Made by a program: the position numbers and the translations under genes. Of a stretch of DNA of 64,000 bases, positions 52,199-59,420 are shown piece after piece (the stretch's first letter is position 1; each line of letters begins with the position of its first letter). Location of the stretch: assembly GCA_022483465.1 (NCBI GenBank), contig JAKVNF010000001.1, positions 930,001 to 994,000 of the forward strand, given 5' to 3'. Source of the DNA: Lachnospiraceae bacterium (GTDB lineage: Bacteria; Bacillota; Clostridia; Lachnospirales; Lachnospiraceae). Under the pieces are notes generated by a model, which saw only the letters and a list, made by a program, of their open reading frames with translations, did not search any database and had not been told where the DNA came from.

Positions 52199-52420
52199 TC
52201 AGGACATCTCCAGGATGTCCGCGTCATCCTTGCGGACCGAGAGCTCATATCCACGGACCGTGACCTCCACCGGATCTCCCAGCGGTGCCACCTTGCGGAC
52301 CGTGATCTCTGTGCCCTTGGTGATGCCCATGTCCATGATCCGGCGCTTGAGGGCACCGTCTCCGTGGATCTTCATGACCTTGGCGGTTTCGCCCACCTTC
52401 ACATCTCGCAATGTCTTCAT
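52199..52420 (-). CDS. feoA: FeoA-type SH3-like protein (second copy)
   Basis: A 73-aa protein of the FeoA family, an SH3-like beta barrel thought to act on FeoB from the cytoplasm. Signature GETAKVMKIHGDGALKRRIMDMGITKGTEI and VTVRGYELSVRKDDADIL. ATG 52420 has AGGAGGC directly upstream. Directly precedes feoB (85-base gap) and follows another FeoA-like gene. Confidence 0.92.
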   Translation of the reverse strand: MKTLRDVKVGETAKVMKIHGDGALKRRIMDMGITKGTEITVRKVAPLGDPVEVTVRGYELSVRKDDADILEMS

Positions 52421-52553
52421 CTGAAGCCTCCTCTGAACTGACCTTTGGTATCTCAAAATAAGAGCTTGCTCCCGCAAAAGAGATTACTCTTATCTCAGGA
52501 CTTGAATTATTACATGCGTTTTGCTTGTCTAACCTGCAGGCATAAAAAAGTGC

Positions 52554-52775
52554 TCACAGGGTGATCATGACTTTCTTCGCCATCTCGGCGGTAATGGCAA
52601 GCCGTGCGTCCTTGACCATGACAATCACGTTTCCATCCCCGGGCGCGGAGACGATCTTCACCCCGGCTCCGGTCACAAATCCCAAATCCTCCAGGTGTTT
52701 CTTGACGTCCGGGTTCCCGCCGATGCGGGCCACCATCACCTGTTCTCCGGTCTTTGCCATAGAAAGCGGCAGCAT
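52554..52775 (-). CDS. feoA: FeoA-type SH3-like protein (first copy)
   Basis: A 73-aa FeoA-like protein. It differs clearly from the second copy: GEQVMVARIGGNPDVKKHLEDLGFVTGAGV, then VIVMVKDARLAITAEMAKKVM. ATG 52775 has AAAGGAGGC upstream. First gene of the feo unit, downstream of a good promoter (52894-52922). Two divergent FeoA copies ahead of FeoB are frequent in clostridia; separate roles are unknown. Confidence 0.9.
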   Translation of the reverse strand: MLPLSMAKTGEQVMVARIGGNPDVKKHLEDLGFVTGAGVKIVSAPGDGNVIVMVKDARLAITAEMAKKVMITL

Positions 52776-52893
52776 ACAGCCTCCTTTCGAAGCAGATCTT
52801 GCTGAAATTCATCAGCGTTGATCTCACTTACCGTGCTTGTACACTTGTTCCTTTACTGCAATGTTAAGTATATGTCTCTAACTTCCGGTTGCC

Positions 52894-52922
52894 ATTCTAT
52901 TCTCCAGGCAGGCCGGTGTCAA
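52894..52922 (-). promoter_or_regulatory. Sigma-A-type promoter of the feo operon
   Basis: On the minus strand TTGACA (52922-52917), 17-bp spacer, TAGAAT (52899-52894), 119 bases upstream of the first feoA start. Just downstream is an imperfect inverted sequence GTTAAGTATATGTCTCTAAC (52864-52883) that overlaps the expected transcription start and could be a metal-repressor operator. Confidence 0.65.
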
Positions 52923-53065
52923 TCCCCTAATTTATACAATCTTTAGAATTGATTAGACGCCTCTTTTTACAGCTCGTATACTCTTCCTATCGGAAGACAC
53001 AAAAAGAGCGGATTTCGGGGACCCACCCCGGAATCCGTGTCCAACCGAACTCCCTCCGCGATTTC

Positions 53066-53344
53066 TTATGCGGTGTACTCCTGCAGGATCTGCTGGAGCG
53101 ATGCAATGGAACTCGTGTGGGAGCGGACCACCTGGGTATTGGCGGCCACACTCTGCAGGGCGCACTGGATCATCTTGTGCGACACCGTGTGGGTAAACAG
53201 GATCATCAGATCCGGGCTTCCGATTCTGCTGTGCATACCGCTCTGGTACTTGCAGAACACCTTGGCATTGCAGCCGTGGCTGGAACATATCTCCTTGTAC
53301 TTGCGCTCCATGCACTCATTGCCTCCCACGATGACCACGCTCAT
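53066..53344 (-). CDS. DUF2325 domain protein
   Basis: A 92-aa protein matching the DUF2325 pattern: MSVVIVGGNECMERKYKEIC start, then DLMILFTHTVSHKMIQCALQSV and a C-terminal SSIASLQQIL. Small Rossmann-like family found next to metal or redox genes in Firmicutes; biochemical role unknown. GGAG precedes ATG 53344. It lies between the feo operon and the divergent flavodoxin gene and shares that intergenic control region, so iron regulation is likely. Confidence 0.85.
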   Translation of the reverse strand: MSVVIVGGNECMERKYKEICSSHGCNAKVFCKYQSGMHSRIGSPDLMILFTHTVSHKMIQCALQSVAANTQVVRSHTSSIASLQQILQEYTA

Positions 53345-53420
53345 GAGGTCTCCTTTCCGGCGTCTCTTGCGCCATCTGAATAAATGTTATATTGATATAA
53401 TTTGCGATAGATTTCTTTAA

Positions 53421-53436
53421 GTTATGCCAGCATAAC
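53421..53436. promoter_or_regulatory. Perfect inverted repeat GTTATGC-CA-GCATAAC
   Basis: Two 7-bp arms with a 2-bp spacer in the DUF2325/flavodoxin intergenic region. Size and symmetry fit a dimeric repressor site (Fur- or DtxR-type). The regulator is unassigned. Confidence 0.5.
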
Positions 53437-53469
53437 CGATTCCCGGAGAAATGGCAAGGGGTGAAAGCG

Positions 53470-53489
53470 AAGTTATAGTTTTATAACTT
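53470..53489. promoter_or_regulatory. Perfect inverted repeat AAGTTATA-GTTT-TATAACTT
   Basis: Two 8-bp arms with a 4-bp spacer, ending 12 bases upstream of the flavodoxin -35 box. Shares GTTAT with the neighbouring repeat at 53421-53436, suggesting one regulator with two sites. Confidence 0.5.
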
Positions 53490-53501
53490 GCATTTGTGTT
53501 G

Positions 53502-53530
53502 TTGACATATATCAGCATTTAAAGTAATAT
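53502..53530 (+). promoter_or_regulatory. Sigma-A-type promoter of the flavodoxin gene
   Basis: TTGACA (53502-53507), 17-bp spacer, TAATAT (53525-53530). It lies 52 bases upstream of the flavodoxin start and directly downstream of two inverted repeats. Confidence 0.7.
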
Positions 53531-53582
53531 AACCTCCATCGGGGGTTCCCGACAATCACGAATCGAAAGGAAGGTTTCAACA

Positions 53583-54002
53583 ATGAGCAAAGTGGCAGTG
53601 GTGTACTGGACCGGAACCGGCAATACGCAGGCCATGGCGGACGCCGTGGCAGAGGGCGCCAAGGGAGCCGGCGCAGATGTGGCCAGCGTCTTCGCAGACG
53701 CCTTCCACGCAGCTGACGTGGCAGGATATGATGCCATCGCATTTGGCTGCCCCGCCATGGGCGCCGAGGTTCTGGAGGAGTCCGTCTTCCAGCCCATGTG
53801 GGATGAGGTCAAGGGATCCCTCAAGGGCAAGAAGATCGGCCTCTTCGGCTCCTGGGGCTGGGGCGGCGGAGCCTGGATGGAAGACTGGTCCGCTGATGCC
53901 GGACAGACTGGCGCCACCCTGGTTGGCACTGTGACCGCAAACAACGCACCCGACGATGGAGCCCTTGCCGAGTGCCGGGATCTGGGCGCCCATCTCGCCT
54001 GA
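53583..54002 (+). CDS. Short-chain flavodoxin
   Basis: A 139-aa FMN electron carrier. Phosphate-binding loop WTGTGNT (residues 9-15), then FGCPAMGAEVLEE and the 90s loop GSWGWGGGAWMEDW, typical of clostridial flavodoxins. It replaces ferredoxin in low-iron conditions. AAAGGAAGG precedes ATG 53583. It has its own strong promoter with inverted repeats, next to feo and ferritin-like genes, consistent with iron control. Confidence 0.95.
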   Translation: MSKVAVVYWTGTGNTQAMADAVAEGAKGAGADVASVFADAFHAADVAGYDAIAFGCPAMGAEVLEESVFQPMWDEVKGSLKGKKIGLFGSWGWGGGAWMEDWSADAGQTGATLVGTVTANNAPDDGALAECRDLGAHLA

Positions 54003-54058
54003 GTTTTCCTCTCTGAAGTTGGTTTCTTCCACATAACCGTGTTTCATTTCCTCTAGAA

Positions 54059-54087
54059 CCCGCCGGGCGGCTCTTCTGCCCGGCGGG
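54059..54087 (+). terminator. Terminator-like hairpin after flavodoxin
   Basis: Very GC-rich stem CCCGCCGGGC / GCCCGGCGGG followed by TTGTTGTC. The T tract is imperfect. Confidence 0.6.
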
Positions 54088-54114
54088 CTTGTTGTCTGCC
54101 CTTTTCGGGCATGC

Positions 54115-54158
54115 AAAAAGGAGAGAACCGGCCGCCCTCTGGCAAGCCGGTTCTCTCC
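54115..54158 (-). terminator. Rho-independent terminator of the leftward DUF3793 unit
   Basis: Stem GGAGAGAACCGG / CCGGTTCTCTCC followed on the minus strand by TTTTT (54119-54115). Confidence 0.85.
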
Positions 54159-54268
54159 CAACCCTCGATTTCTTATTTCTTGATGCAAAAAAGCCGAACC
54201 AGGGCGCTTTTTCCTGTTCCCTGACCGGCTGGTCAACGACATCCGCCATCTTCTTCTCCTTTCTCCGC

Positions 54269-54871
54269 TCAGCCCGCGACCGCCAGTTCCGGGATCGTGC
54301 GCTTTCCGGTGATCCAAAGCCGCCAGTAGGTCTCCCGGCAGCGCTCGTAGCGCGCAAAGCAGGCGGCCGCTTCCTTCTCATCCCCGTAGACCTTCCAGAT
54401 CCCGCAGAGCTTGCAGTCCCTTCCCCCATGCTCAATAAACCCCTTCACGTCGCAGAGCGGATATCCGAGAAAGATCCCGATCTCGTGGGGAAACTCCCCG
54501 GACTGGTCCGCAATCCTTGCCTTTAGGCAGGCAAGATCTGCAAAGACGCCCCCGCCGGGATACCCGTCCCCGGAAAGAAGCGCCCGGACCTCCCGGTCCT
54601 TTAAGATGGCATCCAGCTGGGAGACGCGAAACAGCAGAATCAGGGCGCTCCCTCCCACGCGCCGCAGCGGATACAGCACAAGGCCGGAAAAGCAGAGGTT
54701 CTGGTTGATGCTGCGGACCCACGCATGGAGCGTTTCCTCCCCCGAAAAGGTCACGTTGAAGATGCTCCCCGCCTTCATGCCCGCCAGCGTCGCCGCGCAG
54801 CAGTCCACAAGATGGAATTCCGGCATGCTCTTTTGCTTCTCAGAGAGAAGATGCAGTGTCTCGGTGCTCAT
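54269..54871 (-). CDS. DUF3793 family protein
   Basis: A 200-aa protein fitting DUF3793: CAATLAGMKAGSIFNV start region, VLYPLRRVGGSALILLFR, EIGIFLGYPLCDVKGFIEHGG, and CKLCGIWKVYGDEKEA...CFARYERCRE at the C terminus. The family is typically found next to flavodoxin or iron genes in Clostridia; its function is unknown. The conserved Cys residues suggest metal or redox chemistry (inference). It follows the ferritin-like gene by 33 bases in the same direction. Confidence 0.85.
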   Translation of the reverse strand: MSTETLHLLSEKQKSMPEFHLVDCCAATLAGMKAGSIFNVTFSGEETLHAWVRSINQNLCFSGLVLYPLRRVGGSALILLFRVSQLDAILKDREVRALLSGDGYPGGGVFADLACLKARIADQSGEFPHEIGIFLGYPLCDVKGFIEHGGRDCKLCGIWKVYGDEKEAAACFARYERCRETYWRLWITGKRTIPELAVAG

Positions 54872-54904
54872 CGGTTTTGTTCTTCTTTCTGCTTCCAGTG
54901 TTTC

Positions 54905-55414
54905 TCACACGACAAGGGAGGGCGCCGTATAGGCTCTTGCCATCCACTCCCAGTTGAGGGCTTCTCTCCCGCTGCCGTTTTTCCCGAAGGTCTCGAACTT
55001 TCTCACCATGTTCTGGATCTCCCGCTCCTCCCCGGCCATCTCGCGGACAAACCAGGAGAGAAACTGCAGGGTGCGGGCATCCGCACCCTGTCTTGCCGCC
55101 TGCACCGACCGGTCCAGGGCGGCGAGAACTCCTGCCGCGCGGCGTGGCGCTTCCAAAACCGGATTCTCCAGCTTCCAGTCCCGGCTCCTTGCTGCCGGTA
55201 TTCCCAAGAGGACCGACGCCTCCCCGTTCTGGTGCAGGTACGAGCGCACCATCATGGCGCTGTCCATCTCCTTTCTCGCCTCCACCTCGAACCAGTTCGC
55301 AAAGCCGTGCAGGCGGCGGACGTGGCAATAGTCCGCGCAGGCAAGGTCGTGGAAGGCGAGGGCAAAGGTCTCATTCATCTGATCGTTCAGACACGCTGCC
55401 ACCTGTTCCGTCAT
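54905..55414 (-). CDS. Divergent ferritin-like protein
   Basis: A 169-aa four-helix protein of the ferritin family by layout: CLNDQMNETFALAFHDLACAD, FEVEARKEMDSAMMVRSYLHQNG, and a C-terminal FLSWFVREMAGEEREIQNMVRKFE. The ferroxidase signature is altered: the usual EExxH reads KEMDS, so the His ligand is replaced, and other Glu positions differ. It may therefore store iron poorly or have another role. ATG 55414 overlaps the stop of the upstream methyltransferase (ATGA). GGAGAAAG upstream. Confidence 0.72.
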   Translation of the reverse strand: MTEQVAACLNDQMNETFALAFHDLACADYCHVRRLHGFANWFEVEARKEMDSAMMVRSYLHQNGEASVLLGIPAARSRDWKLENPVLEAPRRAAGVLAALDRSVQAARQGADARTLQFLSWFVREMAGEEREIQNMVRKFETFGKNGSGREALNWEWMARAYTAPSLVV

Positions 55415-56228
55415 CTGCTTTCTCCTCTGTGCTTTTCTCCGGCAAGAAGCGCCGTGCCGGAAAGGAAATACATTCTGCACTCCTTTGCCGTCATGAATTT
55501 TCCGTCCCCCGTGGGGATCAGCGCCACGTTCCGGTATCCCATCTTCCGGAGCTTTTCCAGAAAGGCATCCATGTCCCCGTATCTTCCCTTTGACATCAGG
55601 TCATGGATCGCAAAGGTGCCGCCGTCCTTCAGGACCCGGAGAGTCTCCAGAAGAAGTGCCTGCCGGTCCTTTGCGGGGATGTTGTGGTAGACGTAGTTGC
55701 TCGTCACGGCGTCAAAGGTTTCCTCCGCAAAGGGGAGCGCCGTCGCATCTCCAGGAACAAAGGTCACATTGGAGACGTTCTCAGCCCTTGCGTTCTGCTC
55801 ACACAAAGTCCTGCTGAAGGAGGCATACTCCTTTCCCCAGCGGTCGCACCCTGTGACCGTTGCCTTCGGATTTTCCTTTGCCACCGCAATCGTCAGCGCG
55901 CCGCTCCCGTGGCCAACGTCCAGGCAGGTCCCGCCGTCCGGGATGCGGACATAAAAGGCACCCCCGCGGATGATCTTCCAGGAGAGGGCATCGGGATTGC
56001 TGTAGTCGAAAGCCCGGTGCATGCAAAGCACCTTGCGCCCCGCCCCAAAAGGAAGACACCGATGGCCGCAGGGACAATGCAGACCGCAAGGTCTGCCGCC
56101 CGGGAGGAAAACGGGCGAAGAAGCACAAAAACAGCAGCAAGGGCAAGTGCCGCCGCGCCTCCTCCAAAAACGCCATGGAGCATGCCCTTTGGCACCCAGT
56201 TTCTGTAATCCGCTTCCATCTTTTTCAT
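55411..56228 (-). CDS. Membrane-anchored SAM-dependent methyltransferase (frameshifted)
   Basis: Two frames form one gene of about 272 aa. The first (from ATG 56228) gives MEADYRNWVPKGMLHG and two hydrophobic helices. The second gives CMHRAFDYSNPDALSWKIIRGGAFY, then class I methyltransferase motif I CLDVGHGSGALTIAVA, PFAEETFDAVTSNYVYHNI and LKDGGTFAIHDL. They join if one base is added in the C-runs at 56038-56046, a homopolymer-rich site, so either a sequencing error or a real inactivating deletion. The methyl acceptor is unknown. Overlaps the ferritin-like gene by four bases. Confidence 0.75.
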
Positions 56229-56374
56229 CTCTTCTGCGCTCTTCGTTCTGTGGTCCCCGGGCTTAGTTTTATATATATTATCTTAGTAATGCAACTATAA
56301 CTATGTCTCCTGTTTGCACCCCTCTCCCCCGCCTGCTACACTGGCGGGGAAACGGATTCGGATTGGAGGCATTC

Positions 56375-57298
56375 ATGACACTGGATCAGCTGCGCTATCT
56401 CATCGTGACGGCAGACACCGGAAACATCACCGAGGCGGCCAAAAAGCTCTTTATCTCCCAGCCGAGCCTCTCCAACGCGATCCATGCGCTGGAGAAGGAG
56501 ATGCACGTCACGATCTTCGTGCGGACCAGCCGGGGCGTCACCCCGACCCCGGAGGGGGAGACGCTCCTTGGCTATGCCCGCCAGGTGATGGCCCAGATCG
56601 CCCTCATGGAGGAGGAATATCAAGGGACCGGCGCGGCAAAGCGCCAGTTCTCGGTGTCCACCCAGCACTACTCCTTCTCGGTCAAGGCCTTCTCCCAGCT
56701 TCTTCGGGAGTACCCGGGTCCGGAGTACCACTTCGCGATCCGGGAGACGAGGACCTACGAGATCCTGGAGGACGTCGCCTCGATGAAGAGCGAGGTGGGC
56801 GTTCTGTACTGCAATGACTTCAACGAAGCGGTGATGACGCGGGAATTTCGGGACCACGGCCTCTCCTTCCGCCTCCTGTTTGAGGCATCCCCCCACGTCT
56901 TTCTCTCGGCAGCCCATCCCCTCGCCCAAAAGTCCGTCCTCACCCTGGAGGATCTGGACCCGTACCCCAGACTCTCCTATGAGCAGGGCGATCACAACTC
57001 CTTCTACTTTGCGGAGGAGCTCGAGAGCACAAGGCGCTGCAAAAAGGACATCGTGGTCAGCGACCGGGCGACCCTCTTCAACCTCCTCATCGGCCTCTCC
57101 GGGTACACGATCTGCAGCGGCATCCTCAACACCGACCTAAACGGGGACAACATCGTGGCAAGGCCTCTCGCCGTGGACGACGCGATGCGCATCGGGTACG
57201 TCGTCAAGGAGGGCGTGCAGCCCGGCCGCTTTGCAAGGCGCTACATCGAGCTTCTGGGGCAGTACACCCGGGGAAGCAGCGGCGAAACTCCGGCCTGA
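56375..57298 (+). CDS. LysR family transcriptional regulator
   Basis: A 307-aa protein. N-terminal LysR helix-turn-helix (MTLDQLRYLIVTADTGNITEAAKKLFISQPSLSNAIHALEKEM) and a C-terminal type 2 periplasmic-binding effector domain (about 90-295). ATG 56375 has TGGAGGC upstream. Divergent from the methyltransferase gene and upstream of the MetE-like gene in the same direction. LysR proteins often regulate methionine synthases (MetR type), so control of the MetE-like gene is plausible. Confidence 0.9.
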   Translation: MTLDQLRYLIVTADTGNITEAAKKLFISQPSLSNAIHALEKEMHVTIFVRTSRGVTPTPEGETLLGYARQVMAQIALMEEEYQGTGAAKRQFSVSTQHYSFSVKAFSQLLREYPGPEYHFAIRETRTYEILEDVASMKSEVGVLYCNDFNEAVMTREFRDHGLSFRLLFEASPHVFLSAAHPLAQKSVLTLEDLDPYPRLSYEQGDHNSFYFAEELESTRRCKKDIVVSDRATLFNLLIGLSGYTICSGILNTDLNGDNIVARPLAVDDAMRIGYVVKEGVQPGRFARRYIELLGQYTRGSSGETPA

Positions 57299-57931
57299 GC
57301 CGGCACGCTCCCTTCCTTCCATAGCTTGAAGCTATGCCTCCTCCGCAAAGAGCGATATTTTACGGAGGGCTCCCAGGTGCGTATCCTCTGGCGCATCGAT
57401 CAAACGAGAACACAAGCTGCGGCGGGAAGAGACCCGCCCCGGAAAGAGAGGATGCCATGAGCCTGCACACACCGTTTCGCTATGACAATGTCGGGAGCTT
57501 TCTGCGCCCGGAGGACCTGAAGACCGCAAGAAAGCAGTGCGGGGAGGAACACATCTCCCGGGATGAACTGCGCAGCGTGGAGGATCGGCTGATCCGGGAG
57601 CTTGTCGGAAAGCAGAAGGCCGCCGGCTACCACGTGATCACCGACGGCGAGTTCCGGAGGGCCTACTGGCACCTGGATTTCATGTGGGGTCTGCAGGGGA
57701 TCGACCACTTGGAGCTCTCCCACGGCTACTTCTTCCACGGTGAGGAGACGACCCACGGCACCGCCCGCTGCACCGGAAAGATCTCCGGAGAGAACCATCC
57801 GTTTGTAAAGGACTTTCTCTTTGTGAAGCAGTTTGCGGACGAGAACACCGTGGCAAAGCAGACGATTCCCGCGCCCGCCCAGACCCTCGCAGAAGCTCTA
57901 CCGCGAGGACAACGCCGCAATCACAAAGGCG

Positions 57932-58611
57932 AATCAGTACCACCAGCTTTGCTGGTGGTCTGTGTTCGCCCCTCCGGGGCTTACCGGTGCGTTTCCGCCT
58001 AAAGGCGGTCTAGCAAACCGTTCTTACATTACTGGTGGCCGCCTAAAGGCGGCTCCCTTTTTGACTACTTTTCGGGATCTCCTTCCAGTCGATCCCTTTC
58101 GTACTGTTCTGCAATATACTTCTTGATTGTCTCTTCATTGACATTTCCCACCGTTTCGCAATAGTAGCCTCTTGCCCAGAAATGTCTGTCGTATCTTTGG
58201 CGATATTCTGGATGCTTGTCGAAGATCATGAGAGAACTTTTTCCTTTGATGCGGCCAACTACCTTTGCCACACTCATTTTCGGTGGGATCGACACATACA
58301 TATGTACATGATCAGGCAAGGTGGCCGCTTTGATAATCGTGACTCCTTCCATCTTGCAGACCTTCCCTATAATTTCGCCTATTTCCTTCCGCAGCTCCCC
58401 GAACATTACTTTTCGTCTATACTTCGGAATGAACACTATATGATATGTGCAGTTATATCGACTGTGTGCTAAACTCAAATCGTCCATGGGCGCCTCCGCT
58501 GTCTTGAAGTGGTTTGCTAGACCTACTTCATTGTACAGCGGAGGCTGTTTTTTGTTACTCCGCTTGCCGCCACGGGCTTCTGTCACTCCCCCAGCTCCGC
58601 TGGGGGATTAA
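57932..58611 (-). mobile_element. IS200-type element, about 680 bp
   Basis: Left end with the perfect hairpin ACCACCAGC-TTT-GCTGGTGGT (57939-57959). Right end with TCCCCCAGC-TCC-GCTGGGGGA (58587-58607). Further hairpins lie near the left end (two CCGCCTAAAGGCGG units). Contains only a Y1 transposase gene. No target duplication, as expected for single-strand transposition. Exact cleavage points are approximate. Confidence 0.82.
58065..58487 (-). CDS. tnpA: IS200-family Y1 transposase (TnpA)
   Basis: A 140-aa HUH-type single-strand transposase: HUH motif in LPDHVHMYVSIPP and the catalytic Tyr region YYCETVGNVNEETIKKYIAEQ. Start ATG 58487 (MDDLSLAHSRYNCTYHIVF) has GGAGGC upstream. Short form without a tnpB partner. 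Intact by inspection. Confidence 0.92.
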   Translation of the reverse strand: MDDLSLAHSRYNCTYHIVFIPKYRRKVMFGELRKEIGEIIGKVCKMEGVTIIKAATLPDHVHMYVSIPPKMSVAKVVGRIKGKSSLMIFDKHPEYRQRYDRHFWARGYYCETVGNVNEETIKKYIAEQYERDRLEGDPEK

Positions 58612-59337
58612 GATCTGTTTCATTTACCCCGGCGAGAACCAGCTCATCGAGGACCTTGCCGCCGCCTACCGGACCGTGCTGCGGGACCTCTACGAGGCGG
58701 GCTGCCGAAACGTTCAGTTCGACCACTGCACCTGGGGCATGATCGTCGACGACGGCTACTGGTCCTCCCGGGTGGGGAGCGGCGCAACCCTGGAGGGCGA
58801 GGCAGAGAAGTACCTTCGCGTCAACAACCTGGCCCTCGAGGGAAGACCCGAAGACCTTATCGTGAACACCCACATCTGCCGCGGCAACTACCACTCCTCC
58901 TACGCCTGCAGCGGCCCCTATGACCGGGTCGCCGACTACGTCTTCGCCAAGGAGAACGCCGACGCCCTCTACCTCGAGTACGACGACGCCCGCTCCGGCA
59001 GCTTTGCGCCCCTTGCCAAGGTCTCCCCGGACAAGAAGGTGGTGCTGGGCCTTGTGACCACCAAGCGCCCCGAGCTCGAGGACGAGGATGCCGTCATCGC
59101 AAGGATCCACGAGGCGGAGAAGTACATCCCGCTCGACCGCCTCTATCTCTCCCCGCAGTGCGGCTTTGCCTCCTGCGAGATCGGAAACCGGCTGACCGAG
59201 CAGCAGCAGTGGGACAAGCTCGCCCTGGTCCGCCGCATTGCCGAGCGCGTCTGGGGAAAGGACGCCCTCTGACATTCCGCCTGTGCTCCCGCAAAGCCCA
59301 TAGTTTCCCCTGATAAGAATGTTTCAAAAATTGAGTC

Positions 59338-59386
59338 AAAGCACTGCCGCCCGGGAACCCAATCGCTCCGGGGCAGCAGTGCTTTT
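59338..59386. terminator. Bidirectional Rho-independent terminator
   Basis: Stem AAAGCACTGC / GCAGTGCTTT with an inner CCCGGG..CCGGGG extension, between the convergent MetE-like and CO dehydrogenase genes. Confidence 0.85.
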
Positions 59387-59420
59387 CAATTATCGGCTGT
59401 CTGGATCGGGGGCTTTTGGC

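Larger units (their letters stand above)
57457..59272 (+). pseudogene. MetE-like (YxjG/YxjH type) methionine synthase gene, interrupted
   Basis: The 5' part encodes MSLHTPFRYDNVGSFLRPEDLK, ITDGEFRRAYWHLDFMWGLQG and TIPAPAQ. One extra base near 57888 shifts the frame to QKLYREDNAAITKA. An IS200-type element follows (about 57932-58611). The 3' part resumes ICFIYPGENQLIEDLAAAYR and keeps zinc-site motifs NTHICRGNYHSSY and LSPQCGFAS. Together they make a single-domain (about 375 aa) cobalamin-independent methyltransferase-like protein that would act on a methyl donor with homocysteine or a similar thiol. Broken by both the insertion and the frameshift. Confidence 0.88.

Noticed and set aside
53821-54249. 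Leftward frame starting MADVVDQPVREQEKAPW after the DUF3793 gene
   Set aside because: It has a fair ribosome binding site but no stop before the terminator, and continues antisense through the flavodoxin gene. At most the first 25 or so codons could mean something.
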